Positions 1 through 11,004 are shown, numbered from the stretch's first letter. The stretch: DNA of 64,000 nucleotides from Lelliottia sp. JS-SCA-14 (GCF_035593345.1 NZ_CP141606.1:4340001-4404000), one strand, 5' to 3'. The notes: a model not told the origin generated them from the sequence alone. Numbers and translations: made by a program.

Positions 1-576
1 AAACGCGGGCTGCTGGGCATCAAAGGCATGGAGATGAGCGCCGATATTGCCAAAGCCTTTAATCTCAACGTGCAGCGCGGGGCCTTTGTTAGCGAAGTGC
101 TGGCCAACTCTGGCTCGGCGAAAGCGGGCGTGAAATCGGGCGATGTGATTGTCAGCCTGAACGGTAAGCCGCTCAGCAGCTTCGCCGAACTGCGCTCGCG
201 CATCGCCACTACCGAGCCGGGCACGAAAGTGAAACTCGGCCTGCTGCGCGACGGCAAACCGCTCGACGTGGAAGTGACGCTGGATAAAAGCACCTCGGCA
301 TCGGCCAGCGCTGAGCTGATCGCCCCTGCCCTGCAAGGTGCGGCCCTGAGCGACGGACAGCTGAAAGACGGTACCAAAGGCATCTCCATTGAGAGCGTCG
401 AGAAGAGCAGCCCGGCCGCACAGGCGGGTCTGCATCAGGACGACGTGATCATCGGGGTGAATCGCAACCGCGTGCAGTCAATCGCGGAAATGCGCAAAGT
501 GCTGGAGAGCAAACCGACGGTGATTGCCCTGCAAATCGTCCGCGGCAACGATACGCTCTACATCTTATTACGCTAA
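1..576 (+). CDS. degQ: Periplasmic serine endoprotease DegQ, 3' part
   Basis: Only the C-terminal 191 codons are in the window; the open frame runs in from base 1. It covers the end of PDZ1 (SGSAKAGVKSGDVIVSLNGK) and all of PDZ2 (SSPAAQAGLHQDDVIIGVNR). The protease domain lies upstream. In the family DegQ degrades and chaperones misfolded proteins in the periplasm. It ends with the family-typical IVRGNDTLYILLR and is followed 88 bases later by degS, as in E. coli. Identification is secure from the C-terminal match and the degS neighbour. Confidence 0.96.
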   Translation, partial: KRGLLGIKGMEMSADIAKAFNLNVQRGAFVSEVLANSGSAKAGVKSGDVIVSLNGKPLSSFAELRSRIATTEPGTKVKLGLLRDGKPLDVEVTLDKSTSASASAELIAPALQGAALSDGQLKDGTKGISIESVEKSSPAAQAGLHQDDVIIGVNRNRVQSIAEMRKVLESKPTVIALQIVRGNDTLYILLR

Positions 577-585
577 GCACTGACG

Positions 586-615
586 CCGGACATCACCGCT
601 GCGTGTGATGTCCGG
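586..615 (+). other. Strong hairpin between degQ and degS
   Basis: An 11-bp perfect inverted repeat (586-596 with 605-615, arms starting CCGGACATCAC) with an 8-base loop follows the degQ stop by 9 bases. No T-run follows, so it is not a classic intrinsic terminator. It could stabilise the degQ mRNA 3' end or attenuate read-through into degS. Confidence 0.6.
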
Positions 616-664
616 ATAAGTCATGTTATGCTGCAACCGTTCCTTAATTAACGACGCCCGCATC

Positions 665-1732
665 ATGGTTCTTAAGCTCTTTCGTTCGGTCGCCATCGGT
701 TTGGTTGTTGGCGGTTTATTACTGGTTGCAATGCCCTCTTTACGTCAGTTCAACAAACTGGCGGCGCCTCAATTCGACAGTACGGATGAAACCCCGGTGA
801 GTTACAACCAGGCGGTTCGCCGTGCGGCACCTGCCGTGGTTAACGTCTATAACCGCGGTCTCAACAGTTCCGCCAATAATCAGCTGGAGATCCGCACGCT
901 CGGGTCCGGCGTGATCATGGATGAGCGCGGGTACATCATTACCAACAAGCACGTCATCAACGACGCCGATCAGATTATCGTGGCGTTGCAGGATGGCCGC
1001 GTCTTTGAAGCCCTGCTGGTTGGGTCAGATAGTCTGACGGACCTCGCCGTGCTGAAAATCACAGCGACGGGCGGGCTACCGGTGATCCCGATTAACCGTA
1101 AACGCACGCCACATATCGGAGACGTGGTGATGGCGATCGGTAACCCCTATAACCTGGGCCAGACCATTACCCAGGGGATTATCAGCGCCACCGGGCGTAT
1201 CGGCCTGAACCCGTCAGGACGGCAGAACTTCCTGCAGACGGATGCCTCTATCAACCACGGGAACTCCGGCGGCGCGCTGGTGAACTCGCTGGGCGAACTG
1301 ATGGGTATCAATACCCTGTCGTTTGATAAGAGCAACGACGGCGAGACGCCGGAAGGGATTGGCTTTGCGATCCCCTTCCAGTTGGCGACCAAAATTATGG
1401 ATAAGCTGATCCGCGACGGTCGTGTGATCCGCGGCTACATTGGGATTGGCGGGCGTGAAATCGCGCCGATGCATAGTCAGGGCGGCGGGATCGATCAGAT
1501 TCAGGGTATCGTGGTAAACGAAGTCACTCCGGGCGGCCCGGCGGCCGCAGCAGGACTGCAGGTCAACGACGTGATTGTGTCGGTGAACGGGACGCCGGCG
1601 GTGTCAGCGCTGGAGACCATGGACCAGGTGGCGGAGATTCGCCCGGGTTCCATCATTCCGGTGGAAGTCATGCGTAATGATAAGAAGCTGACCATTCAGG
1701 TCACCATCCAGGAATACCCGGCCACCAACTGA
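665..1732 (+). CDS. degS: Site-1 protease DegS (sigma-E stress sensor)
   Basis: Inner-membrane-anchored periplasmic serine protease. In the family it cleaves RseA when its PDZ domain binds unfolded outer-membrane porin C-termini, which releases sigma-E. The 355 residues equal the E. coli length. An N-terminal membrane anchor (about 5-27) is followed by the trypsin-like domain with His96 (NKHVIND), an Asp in the SDSLTDLAVLK motif and the catalytic Ser in HGNSGGALVN. One PDZ domain follows (about 255-350). An upstream ATG at 623 exists, but ATG 665 gives the family N-terminus and length. It is probably transcribed separately from degQ across the hairpin at 586-615. Confidence 0.96.
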   Translation: MVLKLFRSVAIGLVVGGLLLVAMPSLRQFNKLAAPQFDSTDETPVSYNQAVRRAAPAVVNVYNRGLNSSANNQLEIRTLGSGVIMDERGYIITNKHVINDADQIIVALQDGRVFEALLVGSDSLTDLAVLKITATGGLPVIPINRKRTPHIGDVVMAIGNPYNLGQTITQGIISATGRIGLNPSGRQNFLQTDASINHGNSGGALVNSLGELMGINTLSFDKSNDGETPEGIGFAIPFQLATKIMDKLIRDGRVIRGYIGIGGREIAPMHSQGGGIDQIQGIVVNEVTPGGPAAAAGLQVNDVIVSVNGTPAVSALETMDQVAEIRPGSIIPVEVMRNDKKLTIQVTIQEYPATN

Positions 1733-1740
1733 GTGGCATA

Positions 1741-1773
1741 AAAAAACCGGAGTCATTATGGCTCCGGTTTTTT
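1741..1773. terminator. Bidirectional terminator between degS and mdh
   Basis: An A-run, the stem ACCGGAG/CTCCGGT and a T-run (1741-1752 with 1762-1773) are symmetric, so the site can end both the rightward degS and the leftward mdh transcripts. Confidence 0.9.
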
Positions 1774-1789
1774 ATCGCCTGGCATTCGC

Positions 1790-3604
<1,815 letters not shown>

Positions 3605-3978
3605 TCTTCTTCCCTGCTGCCCTCGCAGCGGGGAATCTTCTGCCCCCGTCTCGTTAACCTCCCCATTCTGTTGCCGTTACTTTTGCAAATAGTGCTTTTA
3701 CCTGCCTGTTTTTATTCATCCAGTGAATCGTAAATCAACAAATCGCACAAAAAATCAAAGTTTCATATCCCTATGATTTACTTATGTATCCATTCTCAAT
3801 GTGACGAAAAAACGATCATTTCTATGCAATTTGGTTATAAAAACGTGACTGGTTAACACGTAATTACCTACGGGATAATTAGCGTGGTATTAATTTTTAC
3901 AGTGACTAGTGTATACTTGATTTTGTGATGAGGGTCACGAAACGAAAGACCCCAATAAATTCGACGAGGTAAAGAATC
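3605..3978 (+). other. argR-yhcN intergenic region with yhcN promoter
   Basis: This 374-base region contains no gene. A stem TTCCCTGCTGC/GCAGCGGGGAA at 3610-3635 could end argR transcription, but its T-run is poor. A candidate -10 hexamer TATACT sits at 3912-3917, 62 bases before yhcN, and GAGGT at 3965-3969 is the yhcN ribosome site. The rest is AT-rich, as expected of a stress-regulated promoter. Confidence 0.5.
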
Positions 3979-4242
3979 ATGAAAATCAAAACGACTGTAG
4001 CGGCTCTGAGCGTCCTGTCTGTCCTGTCATTCGGTGCATTTGCTGCCGACTCTATCAACGCTGATCAGGCGCAGTCCCGTCAGGCCATCGGCACCGTTTC
4101 TGTGGGTGCTGTCAGCTCTTCTCCGATGGATATGCACGAGATGCTGAACAAGAAAGCGGCTGAACAAGGTGCGTCTTCTTACCGCATCATCGAAGCGCGT
4201 TCTGGCGACCATTGGCACGCAACGGCTGAGCTGTACAAATAA
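3979..4242 (+). CDS. yhcN: YhcN family stress-response periplasmic protein
   Basis: An 87-residue DUF1471 (YhcN/BhsA/McbA) protein. A signal peptide of about 22 residues ends SFGAFA. The mature part keeps the family pattern IGTVSV, SSPMDMHEML, A-x-GASSYRI and the terminal GDHWHATAELYK. In E. coli YhcN is linked to peroxide and acid stress and biofilm behaviour; the molecular function is not settled. It is the first of two tandem copies, with the second starting 107 bases downstream. Confidence 0.92.
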   Translation: MKIKTTVAALSVLSVLSFGAFAADSINADQAQSRQAIGTVSVGAVSSSPMDMHEMLNKKAAEQGASSYRIIEARSGDHWHATAELYK

Positions 4243-4348
4243 GTTTCATCAATAGAAGTAACGACATTATCAACTCAACGGCACCAGGCATAAAAATAGC
4301 GGTACAACCCTTCTCGCCGTTGGGATAACACATTTCAGGAGTACGACT

Positions 4349-4615
4349 ATGAACACCAAATTAATCATCGCAACCCTTGGCTTAGCTTCTGTTCTCTCTT
4401 TCGGTGCCAGCGCCGCTGTGCATCAGGTGAATTCAGAGCAAGCACAAAACCTGCAATCAATGGGTAGCGTATCCGTCTCTTCAGTCGCGGGCTCTCCGAT
4501 GGATATCCGTCAGGAATTAGCCGCTAAAGCTGAAAAAGCAGGCGCCAGCAGCTATCGCGTCACCGAACTGAATCAGGGTGACCATTGGCACGCAACGGCT
4601 GAACTGTATAAATAA
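4349..4615 (+). CDS. Second YhcN-like (DUF1471) protein, tandem paralogue
   Basis: An 88-residue secreted protein with a signal peptide ending SFGASA. It shares with its neighbour the stretches GSVSVSSVAGSPMD and the terminal GDHWHATAELYK, but differs through most of the middle. This is an old tandem duplication rather than a recent copy. It has its own ribosome site (CAGGAG) and is followed by a strong terminator, so the pair is probably one transcript with a 106-base spacer. E. coli K-12 has only one gene here. The specific role is unknown; DUF1471 paralogues often respond to different stresses. Confidence 0.85.
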   Translation: MNTKLIIATLGLASVLSFGASAAVHQVNSEQAQNLQSMGSVSVSSVAGSPMDIRQELAAKAEKAGASSYRVTELNQGDHWHATAELYK

Positions 4616-4643
4616 ACCCTCGTCGTATCTCATCATACGACTT

Positions 4644-4672
4644 GCCCCTGACACGTTGTCAGGGGCTTTTTT
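4644..4672 (+). terminator. Terminator after the yhcN pair
   Basis: GCCCCTGACA pairs with TGTCAGGGGC around a short loop and is followed by TTTTTT. Confidence 0.9.
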
Positions 4673-4683
4673 ATGTCTGTAAA

Positions 4684-4956
4684 TCAATGACGAACGTTGA
4701 AACGTAGCTGCCCTTCCAGCTCCTCTTCCGCCTCATCAAACAGCAGAACCAGCGCGCCAAAGCGTCGGCGGAGCTTATCCGGCAGGTGGATAAACTCGAT
4801 CTCCAGCGGCACAGGCAACACATCGCCAACGACCACATCCCACAGGGAATCCAGATCCGTGACCTTTTCCCGTTCTAATCCAAAAGCGCGACAAAATTCG
4901 CGGTAAAAGTCTTCCTGACTGTCGATTTCATCAAAATCAAAAGTAGTGATATTCAT
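4684..4956 (-). CDS. yhcO: Barstar-family protein YhcO
   Basis: This 90-residue protein is the same length as E. coli YhcO and resembles the barnase inhibitor barstar (DxDxIxSxEDFYREF near the N-terminus, then DLDSLWDVV). It is rich in Asp and Glu, as barstars are. No barnase-type ribonuclease is visible anywhere in the window, so its partner is unknown. It converges on the yhcN pair and is 48 bases downstream of the aldehyde dehydrogenase, so it may be co-transcribed with it. Confidence 0.9.
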   Translation of the reverse strand: MNITTFDFDEIDSQEDFYREFCRAFGLEREKVTDLDSLWDVVVGDVLPVPLEIEFIHLPDKLRRRFGALVLLFDEAEEELEGQLRFNVRH

Positions 4957-5004
4957 TGCCTGCCACCCCGTCCAGACAGGCGGCCTGCGCCGCCCTGACG
5001 ATAA

Positions 5005-6459
5005 TTATAATCCCCCGATATGCAGGGTTTTGACTTCCAGAAACTCCTCCAGCCCCAGTACCGATCCCTCTCGTCCCAGCCCCGACTCTTTCACCCCGCC
5101 GAACGGACCGAGTTCCGTCGAGACTGCACATTCGTTAATGCCGATCATGCCGCTCTCAATCGCCTGCGAGACGCGGAAGACGCGCGACAGATTTTGCGTA
5201 TAGAAGTAGGCGGCAAGGCCAAACGGCGTGTTGTTCGCGCGCTGGATCACCTCCTCTTCGGAGGTAAAGCGGAAGCAGGCCGCGACAGGACCAAAGGTCT
5301 CTTCTTCGGCCAGTTTCATTCCTTCGTGGCAATCGCCCAGCACCGTCGGCAGCCAGAAATTACCGCCGAGGGAGTGCGGTTTCCCACCCGCCAGTACCGT
5401 AGCGCCTTTCGCCACCGCATCCTCGACGTGCTCACGCACTTTGTCGACGGCAGCGGATTCAATCAGCGGACCCACGACGACGCCCTCTTCCAGACCGTTA
5501 CCCACTTTCAGGGCGTTCACCGCATCGGTGAGTTTGCTCACAAAGGTGTCGTAGACGGCTTCCTGGATATAGAAGCGGTTCACGCTGACGCACACTTGCC
5601 CCGCGTTGCGGAATTTATTGGCAATCGCCCCTTTCACGGCGGCATCGATGTCCGCATCGTCGAAAACGATATAAGGCGCGTTACCGCCCAGCTCCATGGA
5701 GACTTTTTTCATGGTCTCTGCGGCGTTACGCACCAGGGTTTTACCCACGGCGGTCGAACCGGTAAAGGATATTTTGCGCACCTCGTGGCTGGCCATGATG
5801 GCGTCGCTGATCTCGTGGGTATTCCCGGCAACAGCGTTGAGCACGCCATCGGGTACGCCCGCTTTTTTCGCCAGCGTCAGCAGCGCAAATGCACTGAGCG
5901 GTGTGTTGTTGGCGGGTTTGATCACGCCGGTGCAGCCTGCGGCCAGCGCCGGGCCGAGTTTGCGGGTCAGCATCGCCATCGGGAAGTTCCACGGCGTGAT
6001 GGCCGCCACTACGCCGATCGGTTCGCGGGTAGCCAGAATGCGCGAGCCGGGTTTAATCGGGGGAATGATTTCGCCGTTGGCGCGTTTCGCCTGCTCGGCA
6101 AACCACTGGATAAAGCTGGCTGCGTACTCGACCTCGCCTTCCGCCTCTTTTAGCGGCTTGCCCTGCTCGGTGGTCATCAGTCGGCCAAGCCAGCTTTTAT
6201 TCTCGATAATCAGTTCGTACCAGCGATAGAGAATGGTCGAGCGCTCTTTCGCGGTTTTCGCACGCCACGCGGGAAAAGCACGGCTTGCCGCAGCGATGGC
6301 CTCTTCGGTCTCTTTTTTACCGGCTTTTGCAACTTTCGCGACGACCTCTCCCGTGGCCGGGTTGAGCACGTCAAAGGTGGTATCCAGCGTTTTCCATATG
6401 CCGTCTACCAGATATCCGGCTTGAAAAAGCGCATTGTCCTGGAGTGCCTGGGTGGTCAT
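5005..6459 (-). CDS. NAD(P)-dependent succinate-semialdehyde dehydrogenase family protein
   Basis: A 484-residue aldehyde dehydrogenase that oxidises an aldehyde to the acid. It is closest in feel to GabD/DavD (succinate or glutarate semialdehyde). Visible motifs are TPWNFP (156-160), the cofactor loop FTGSTAVGK (232-240), general base Glu256 in MELGGN and nucleophile Cys290 in NAGQVCVSVNR. ATG 6459 is preferred over an upstream start because an AGGAGGA ribosome site sits 2-8 bases before it. A candidate -10 (TATACT, complement of 6497-6502) lies between the start and the aaeB terminator. E. coli has no such gene between yhcO and aaeB. The true substrate cannot be read from sequence. Confidence 0.88.
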   Translation of the reverse strand: MTTQALQDNALFQAGYLVDGIWKTLDTTFDVLNPATGEVVAKVAKAGKKETEEAIAAASRAFPAWRAKTAKERSTILYRWYELIIENKSWLGRLMTTEQGKPLKEAEGEVEYAASFIQWFAEQAKRANGEIIPPIKPGSRILATREPIGVVAAITPWNFPMAMLTRKLGPALAAGCTGVIKPANNTPLSAFALLTLAKKAGVPDGVLNAVAGNTHEISDAIMASHEVRKISFTGSTAVGKTLVRNAAETMKKVSMELGGNAPYIVFDDADIDAAVKGAIANKFRNAGQVCVSVNRFYIQEAVYDTFVSKLTDAVNALKVGNGLEEGVVVGPLIESAAVDKVREHVEDAVAKGATVLAGGKPHSLGGNFWLPTVLGDCHEGMKLAEEETFGPVAACFRFTSEEEVIQRANNTPFGLAAYFYTQNLSRVFRVSQAIESGMIGINECAVSTELGPFGGVKESGLGREGSVLGLEEFLEVKTLHIGGL

Positions 6460-6510
6460 GTGTCCTCCTGATCTGGGTTTAAGAGCCTGCCAGATAAGTA
6501 TAGCCACAAA

Positions 6511-6537
6511 AAAACCGACGCTTTTGGCGTCGGTTTT
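6511..6537 (-). terminator. Terminator after aaeB
   Basis: The perfect stem AAAACCGACGC/GCGTCGGTTTT with a 5-base loop has T-runs on both sides. It separates the aaeXAB operon from the aldehyde dehydrogenase gene, which therefore needs its own promoter. Confidence 0.88.
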
Positions 6538-6550
6538 GTCAGTCGGTTTC

Positions 6551-6582
6551 GCCGGGTGGCACTGCGCTTACCCGGCCTACAA
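6551..6582. repeat. REP-like palindromic unit
   Basis: GCCGGGT at 6551-6557 and ACCCGGC at 6570-6576 flank a GGCACTGCGCTT-type core and are followed by CTACA. This is the usual form of enterobacterial REP (palindromic unit) elements, here in the 3' untranslated region of aaeB. Confidence 0.75.
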
Positions 6583-6596
6583 GTTCTTCTCAACCT

Positions 6597-8564
6597 TTAA
6601 CTGTCGGTGAGCGCATTCTGGTAGCGATGCAGCACATCCGTCAGACGCTGTACCGGCTCCGTGACCTGCCGCGGCGCTTCCCAGACCTGCAGCTTCTCCT
6701 GGTAGATGTTCAGCTCTTCCAGCAGTTGGGCGAAGTAGCGGCGTCGCTTATCGTCCGTAGAGGCTGAAATCACATGATCCGCCGTGCGGCGCAGCTGACG
6801 GTGGAACGCCGAGAGGTCGTCGTTGATCGGAATCGGCGCATTGCGCAGACGCTGGTGAGCGATGATCATCGTCAGCGCCAGGCGAAACTTCGCGATATCG
6901 CCAGGGAATTTGGTCAGGAGTAAAAACAGCTGCTGGTACAGCGCTGGCAGATGGTTCTCTTTGCGCCGAGCGGTATTGGTGGTCATCGCAGAAACCGCCG
7001 CCGAAACGAACTGGTTCAGCAGGACGCGTCCGGTCCGCGCCTGGGAGTTATCGCGCACCAGCAGAATGACCATCATCGCCAGGAAGCAGCCCACCAGCTG
7101 ACCTAAGGCGCTGTCGAGAAACTGGCTAAAGTGGAAGGTCATCGGGTTATCCAGCACCAGAATGTTAATGGTACTGGCGAGCGCGCCGAGGGAACCCAGA
7201 CGCCGTTTCTGCACTTCGATACCGATAAAGAACGCCAGCACCGCCAGGCTGATGCACAGCAGCAGCATGCTCTGCTGCGTGGACGGGAGCACCACCAGGA
7301 AATAGAACGCCCCGATGGGGAGCGCCGCTATCGCGCCATACAGAAAGTCGATCGCCACCATCCGCGGGTTCGGCAGGCGCATGGCGAGTGAGGTGACAAC
7401 GGCAATCATCACCATCGCTCCGGTGCCGGACGTCCAGCCCGTCCAGAGCCAGAACAACGCTCCGAGCATACAGGCGAGCGTGGTGCGCCAGAAGTTCACC
7501 ATCGCATGGTGGCGTTCGGCCGACTCGGCTTTCACCACCACTTCGCTGCGCAGAACCTCTTCTTCGGTGGTGCTGATTTTGGTATTGCTGATGACTCCGC
7601 GTTTCAGCAGCAGGTAGCGCGTCGCCGCACCCACCCAGCTGTAGATCGTCACAGGCGTGTCGCGCTCGCCGGTCCAGGCCATCACCCGGCGCATTCGCTT
7701 CAGCTGTTTGCGTACATCCTGCTCCGTTTCAACGGGTTCTTCGAACAGCTCGCGGAAGGTATCGGTGATCGCTTCCGGACGGGTATTTTGAATAAGGTAG
7801 GTTTCGCACGCCTGGGTGATCAGCGTCAGGGAGACGGTGTTGAGCGCCTTCAGACGTCGGTTGGCGCGCGACCAGCGGGAGGATTCCATATTCAGGTTGC
7901 TGCGCATCCCTTCCAGCGCAGTGCTGCGACGCACCAGGTCGCCCCAGGCTTTATCCACCTCTTCACTGTCGCCGTGTTTAATACAGAGCTGCATCAGCTG
8001 ATACTGAGCGACAATCAGCGAATCCAGCTCGCGGTCGACTTCCTGTTTGATCGAGCGCGGAGAGAAAAGCAGGTCGGCGACGATGGCGCAGACGATCCCG
8101 ATGACGATCTCGCTGCAGCGCTCCAGCGCAAACTGCGGTGCCAGCAGGGGATTGCTCTGAATGGTGATCACGATGATCAGCGCGGTATAGCCGGACAGGC
8201 CCCAGGCGTAGGAGTTCTCCACTTTGACCAGGGAAGAGACCCAGGTACAGAAGCCTGCCCAGATACAGCACACCATCAGCATCATCAGCGGGGAGCGGAT
8301 CATGGTGATAATGATGGTCAGCGCCGCGACGCAGCCGATAAAGGTCCCGACGATACGCAGCATCCCGCGATAGCGGATGGCTCCTGAATAGGGTTCGCCG
8401 CCCGCCGCGAAGGCCGGGCCTGCCGCGACAATCGCCGCCGTCAGCACCGCCCAGCGCGGCGTTTCCAGCTGGAAGTGGAAACCGACAAACAGCGCCAGCA
8501 CGATAGCGCACGCCAGTTTAATGGCGAAGCGAACGTGCTGGGTGGCGATGGAGAAAATGCCCAT
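6597..8564 (-). CDS. aaeB: p-Hydroxybenzoic acid efflux pump subunit AaeB
   Basis: Inner-membrane pump of the aromatic carboxylic acid efflux system AaeAB (FUSC family). Its 655 residues match E. coli. Two membrane blocks of several helices (about 10-170 and 360-490) each precede a cytosolic stretch. The conserved [22 protein letters not shown] segment is near the N-terminus and [10 protein letters not shown] opens the second block. The ATG at 8564 gives the E. coli N-terminus (MGIFSIA); an in-frame TTG at 8573 would overlap aaeA. Only 5 bases separate it from the aaeA stop, indicating translational coupling. Confidence 0.96.
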   Translation of the reverse strand: MGIFSIATQHVRFAIKLACAIVLALFVGFHFQLETPRWAVLTAAIVAAGPAFAAGGEPYSGAIRYRGMLRIVGTFIGCVAALTIIITMIRSPLMMLMVCCIWAGFCTWVSSLVKVENSYAWGLSGYTALIIVITIQSNPLLAPQFALERCSEIVIGIVCAIVADLLFSPRSIKQEVDRELDSLIVAQYQLMQLCIKHGDSEEVDKAWGDLVRRSTALEGMRSNLNMESSRWSRANRRLKALNTVSLTLITQACETYLIQNTRPEAITDTFRELFEEPVETEQDVRKQLKRMRRVMAWTGERDTPVTIYSWVGAATRYLLLKRGVISNTKISTTEEEVLRSEVVVKAESAERHHAMVNFWRTTLACMLGALFWLWTGWTSGTGAMVMIAVVTSLAMRLPNPRMVAIDFLYGAIAALPIGAFYFLVVLPSTQQSMLLLCISLAVLAFFIGIEVQKRRLGSLGALASTINILVLDNPMTFHFSQFLDSALGQLVGCFLAMMVILLVRDNSQARTGRVLLNQFVSAAVSAMTTNTARRKENHLPALYQQLFLLLTKFPGDIAKFRLALTMIIAHQRLRNAPIPINDDLSAFHRQLRRTADHVISASTDDKRRRYFAQLLEELNIYQEKLQVWEAPRQVTEPVQRLTDVLHRYQNALTDS

Positions 8565-8569
8565 CACAA

Positions 8570-9502
8570 TCAACCAATCTCACGCAGGCGATGCGCGATT
8601 TTGCGGAACAGGGAGTCGTTATTGGCGTCGCGGTCTTTTTCACCAGTGATCACCACCGTCGCCGTGGTGCCTGCTGGCCACAGATTGCCCTGCTCTTCGT
8701 CGAGGCGAATACGCACCGGCACGCGCTGCGCCAGACGGACCCACTCGAGATTAGAATCGACGGTTGCCATCCCTTTGCTATCGCGGGTGGCGCTGGAGTT
8801 GGTGACGCCCGCGGCAACGCTATCCACCGTGCCTTTCAGCACGCGGTTGCTGCCGAGCGGGGTAATTTCGGCGCGGTAGCCCGGACGCACGCCTTCCAGT
8901 TTGGTCTCTTCCATATAGGCGAGAATGTAGAATGAGTGCTGTTTCACCAGCGCCACGGCGGTCGAGCCGCGGGTGATGAATTCCCCGGTGTAGACGTTGA
9001 GGTTGGTCACCCAGCCGTCAGAGGGCGCGCGGATCACCGTGCGTTCCAGATCCAGTTTCGCCAGGTCACGCGTGGCTTCCGCTTTGGCCTGCTGATGCAG
9101 GACGGTTTGCAGTACGTTATTAGACTGGTCGATCTCTTCGCGGGACATCGCCTGCACGCCGAGCTGGTTACGACGCCCGGCTTCGCGGCGTTTTTCTGTC
9201 GCCAGCGCCTGATAATAGGCAACGTCGGCTTCGGCCTGTTCAAGGGCTTTCTGGTAGCGTGGCTGATCGATGGTGAACAGCACCTGATCTTTTTTCACCA
9301 GCTGGTTATCGCGCACGTTCACCGCGGTGATAAGCCCGGCGACGTCCGGGGCAATCGCCACCACGTCGGCGCTGAAACGCGCATCGCGCGTCCACGGCGA
9401 TTCGGTGTAAAACACCCAGGCGCGGAAAATAGCGATGAACGCCAGGACCACCAGCGCCACGGTAATGGCGGTACGGGAGATATTTCTTGTTAGTGTTTTC
9501 AC
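8570..9502 (-). CDS. aaeA: p-Hydroxybenzoic acid efflux pump subunit AaeA
   Basis: Membrane-fusion (HlyD-type) partner of AaeB. An N-terminal membrane helix (about 10-30) is followed by a lipoyl half-motif ([24 protein letters not shown]), a coiled coil and the second lipoyl half ([21 protein letters not shown]). A GTG start at 9502 gives 310 residues, as in E. coli, with GAGGT well placed before it and the aaeX stop 7 bases upstream. A TTG five codons earlier is a poorer start. Confidence 0.94.
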   Translation of the reverse strand: MKTLTRNISRTAITVALVVLAFIAIFRAWVFYTESPWTRDARFSADVVAIAPDVAGLITAVNVRDNQLVKKDQVLFTIDQPRYQKALEQAEADVAYYQALATEKRREAGRRNQLGVQAMSREEIDQSNNVLQTVLHQQAKAEATRDLAKLDLERTVIRAPSDGWVTNLNVYTGEFITRGSTAVALVKQHSFYILAYMEETKLEGVRPGYRAEITPLGSNRVLKGTVDSVAAGVTNSSATRDSKGMATVDSNLEWVRLAQRVPVRIRLDEEQGNLWPAGTTATVVITGEKDRDANNDSLFRKIAHRLREIG

Positions 9503-9509
9503 ATCTACC

Positions 9510-9713
9510 TCAGACAAACATGCGCGATATTAAGTAGAACAGGCAGCAATACAGCGCGGTATTAAACAGTGCAGGGTGCCAGACAAAGTCGTAGATACCG
9601 GTCGGAACCAGCACCTTGCGCACCAGCCAGAAAATCGCCAGTGATAAAAGAAGTTCGAAGAAAATCGGTGGGAACGATAAACCGAACACCACGATAACGG
9701 GAAACAGACTCAT
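9510..9713 (-). CDS. aaeX: Small membrane protein AaeX
   Basis: A 67-residue DUF1656 protein with two predicted membrane helices ([13 protein letters not shown] and [12 protein letters not shown]). It is almost the same as E. coli AaeX, which is the first gene of the aaeXAB operon. Its contribution to efflux is not established. aaeA starts 7 bases after its stop. Confidence 0.94.
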   Translation of the reverse strand: MSLFPVIVVFGLSFPPIFFELLLSLAIFWLVRKVLVPTGIYDFVWHPALFNTALYCCLFYLISRMFV

Positions 9714-9894
9714 GTTAACCTTGATTTGAGAGCGAGCAGGCGACAGTTTGTTGTTTAGCTCACACCGTCGCTGAAGGGCAAGAAGAGCCAGGCGGGAAGG
9801 GTGAAGCTGTTATGTCAGTAATAATATATTAACGTAACTGTTATGCTGTTATCTATAATATGTGATCTAAATCACTTTTAAGCCAGAGTGAACA
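9714..9894. promoter_or_regulatory. aaeX-aaeR divergent control region
   Basis: This 181-base region separates the divergent aaeXAB operon and its LysR regulator gene. By the family rule, AaeR should bind here and activate aaeX when aromatic acids are present. The half next to aaeR is very AT-rich (about 9810-9880). I do not assign a specific operator. Confidence 0.55.
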
Positions 9895-10821
9895 ATGGAA
9901 CGTTTAAAACGCATGTCTGTGTTTGCCAAAGTCGTCGAATTTGGCTCCTTTACCGCCGCGGCCCGACAGCTGCAGATGAGTGTTTCATCCATCAGCCAGA
10001 CGGTGTCAAAACTGGAAGATGAGCTGCAGGTCAAGCTGCTGAACCGCAGCACCCGCAGCATTGGGCTGACGGAAGCGGGCAAAATTTATTATCAGGGCTG
10101 TCGGCGGATGCTGCACGAAGTTCAGGATGTGCACGAGCAACTTTACGCCTTCAACAACACCCCTATCGGCACGCTGCGGATCGGCTGTTCTTCAACTATG
10201 GCACAAAATGTCCTCGCCAGTATGACGGCGGAAATGCTCAAAGAGTATCCAGGACTGGCGGTCAATTTAGTCACCGGTATCCCTGCCCCCGACCTGATCG
10301 CCGACGGGCTGGACGTGGTGATCCGCGTCGGCGCGTTGCAGGATTCTAGCCTGTTCTCGCGCCGCCTCGGCAGCATGCCGATGGTGGTCTGCGCGTCCAA
10401 AAACTATCTGGCGCAGTTTGGCGTACCGGAAAAACCCACCGATCTGACTAACCACTCCTGGCTGGAGTACAGCGTGCGGCCGGATAACGAATTTGAGCTG
10501 ATTGCTCCGGAAGGACTGTCGACAAAACTGCTGCCACAGGGGCGATTCGTGACCAACGATCCGATGACCATTTCCCGCTGGCTGGTTGCTGGTGCCGGGA
10601 TTGCCTACGTGCCGCTGATGTGGGTGATCAATGAGATCAACAGCGGCGAGCTGGAGATCCTGTTCCCGCGCTATCAGTCTGACCCGCGCCCGGTATATGC
10701 CCTGTATACGGAAAAGGACAAACTGCCGCTCAAGGTGCAGGTGTGTATTAACTATCTGACCGATTATTTTGTCGAAGTGGCGGAGCTGTATCAGGGTATG
10801 CGCGGCGAAAGGAAGGAATAA
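9895..10821 (+). CDS. aaeR: LysR-type activator AaeR
   Basis: A 308-residue LysR regulator whose N-terminal winged helix (SFTAAARQLQMSVSSISQTVSKLEDEL, about 18-42) matches E. coli AaeR. A periplasmic-binding-like effector domain starts near residue 90 (GTLRIGCSSTMAQNVLA). In E. coli it activates aaeXAB in response to p-hydroxybenzoate and related acids. It is divergent from aaeX as expected. Confidence 0.95.
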   Translation: MERLKRMSVFAKVVEFGSFTAAARQLQMSVSSISQTVSKLEDELQVKLLNRSTRSIGLTEAGKIYYQGCRRMLHEVQDVHEQLYAFNNTPIGTLRIGCSSTMAQNVLASMTAEMLKEYPGLAVNLVTGIPAPDLIADGLDVVIRVGALQDSSLFSRRLGSMPMVVCASKNYLAQFGVPEKPTDLTNHSWLEYSVRPDNEFELIAPEGLSTKLLPQGRFVTNDPMTISRWLVAGAGIAYVPLMWVINEINSGELEILFPRYQSDPRPVYALYTEKDKLPLKVQVCINYLTDYFVEVAELYQGMRGERKE

Positions 10822-10874
10822 TCAGCCTCTGTCCCAGCAGCTATTATTCAGATATTTCATTCAATTCTATTAAT

Positions 10875-10900
10875 AATGGCGAATTGACACCTTCGCCATT
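10875..10900 (+). terminator. Possible aaeR terminator hairpin
   Basis: AATGGCGAA pairs perfectly with TTCGCCATT around an 8-base loop, 54 bases after the aaeR stop. The following sequence is only moderately T-rich (TGGCTATTAT), so termination may be weak. Confidence 0.45.
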
Positions 10901-11004
10901 TGGCTATTATCGTATCCTTGTCAGAAAAGGCCGTTATTTATTTGTTAAAAATATACATCATAAAAATAGCGTTTCTCAGGAATCTTTTTAAACAAGGAAT
11001 ACAA

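Noticed and set aside
4684..4956. yhcO as the antitoxin of a toxin-antitoxin pair
   Set aside because: Barstar-like, but no barnase-type ribonuclease gene is adjacent. The neighbours are a dehydrogenase and yhcN-type genes.
5020..6153. A 377-codon rightward open frame
   Set aside because: It is antisense to the aldehyde dehydrogenase, which has complete catalytic motifs. The composition is that of a shadow frame.
5005..6582. Mobile element carrying the aldehyde dehydrogenase
   Set aside because: No transposase, integrase, target duplication or unusual base composition is visible. A REP unit alone does not show transfer.
7506..8387. A 293-codon rightward open frame opposite aaeB
   Set aside because: Shadow of a well-conserved gene; no family resemblance.
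10900..11004. Longer start for yagU
   Set aside because: It begins within the right arm of the aaeR hairpin and adds 35 codons that the family lacks. ATG 11005 has the ribosome site and the family N-terminus.
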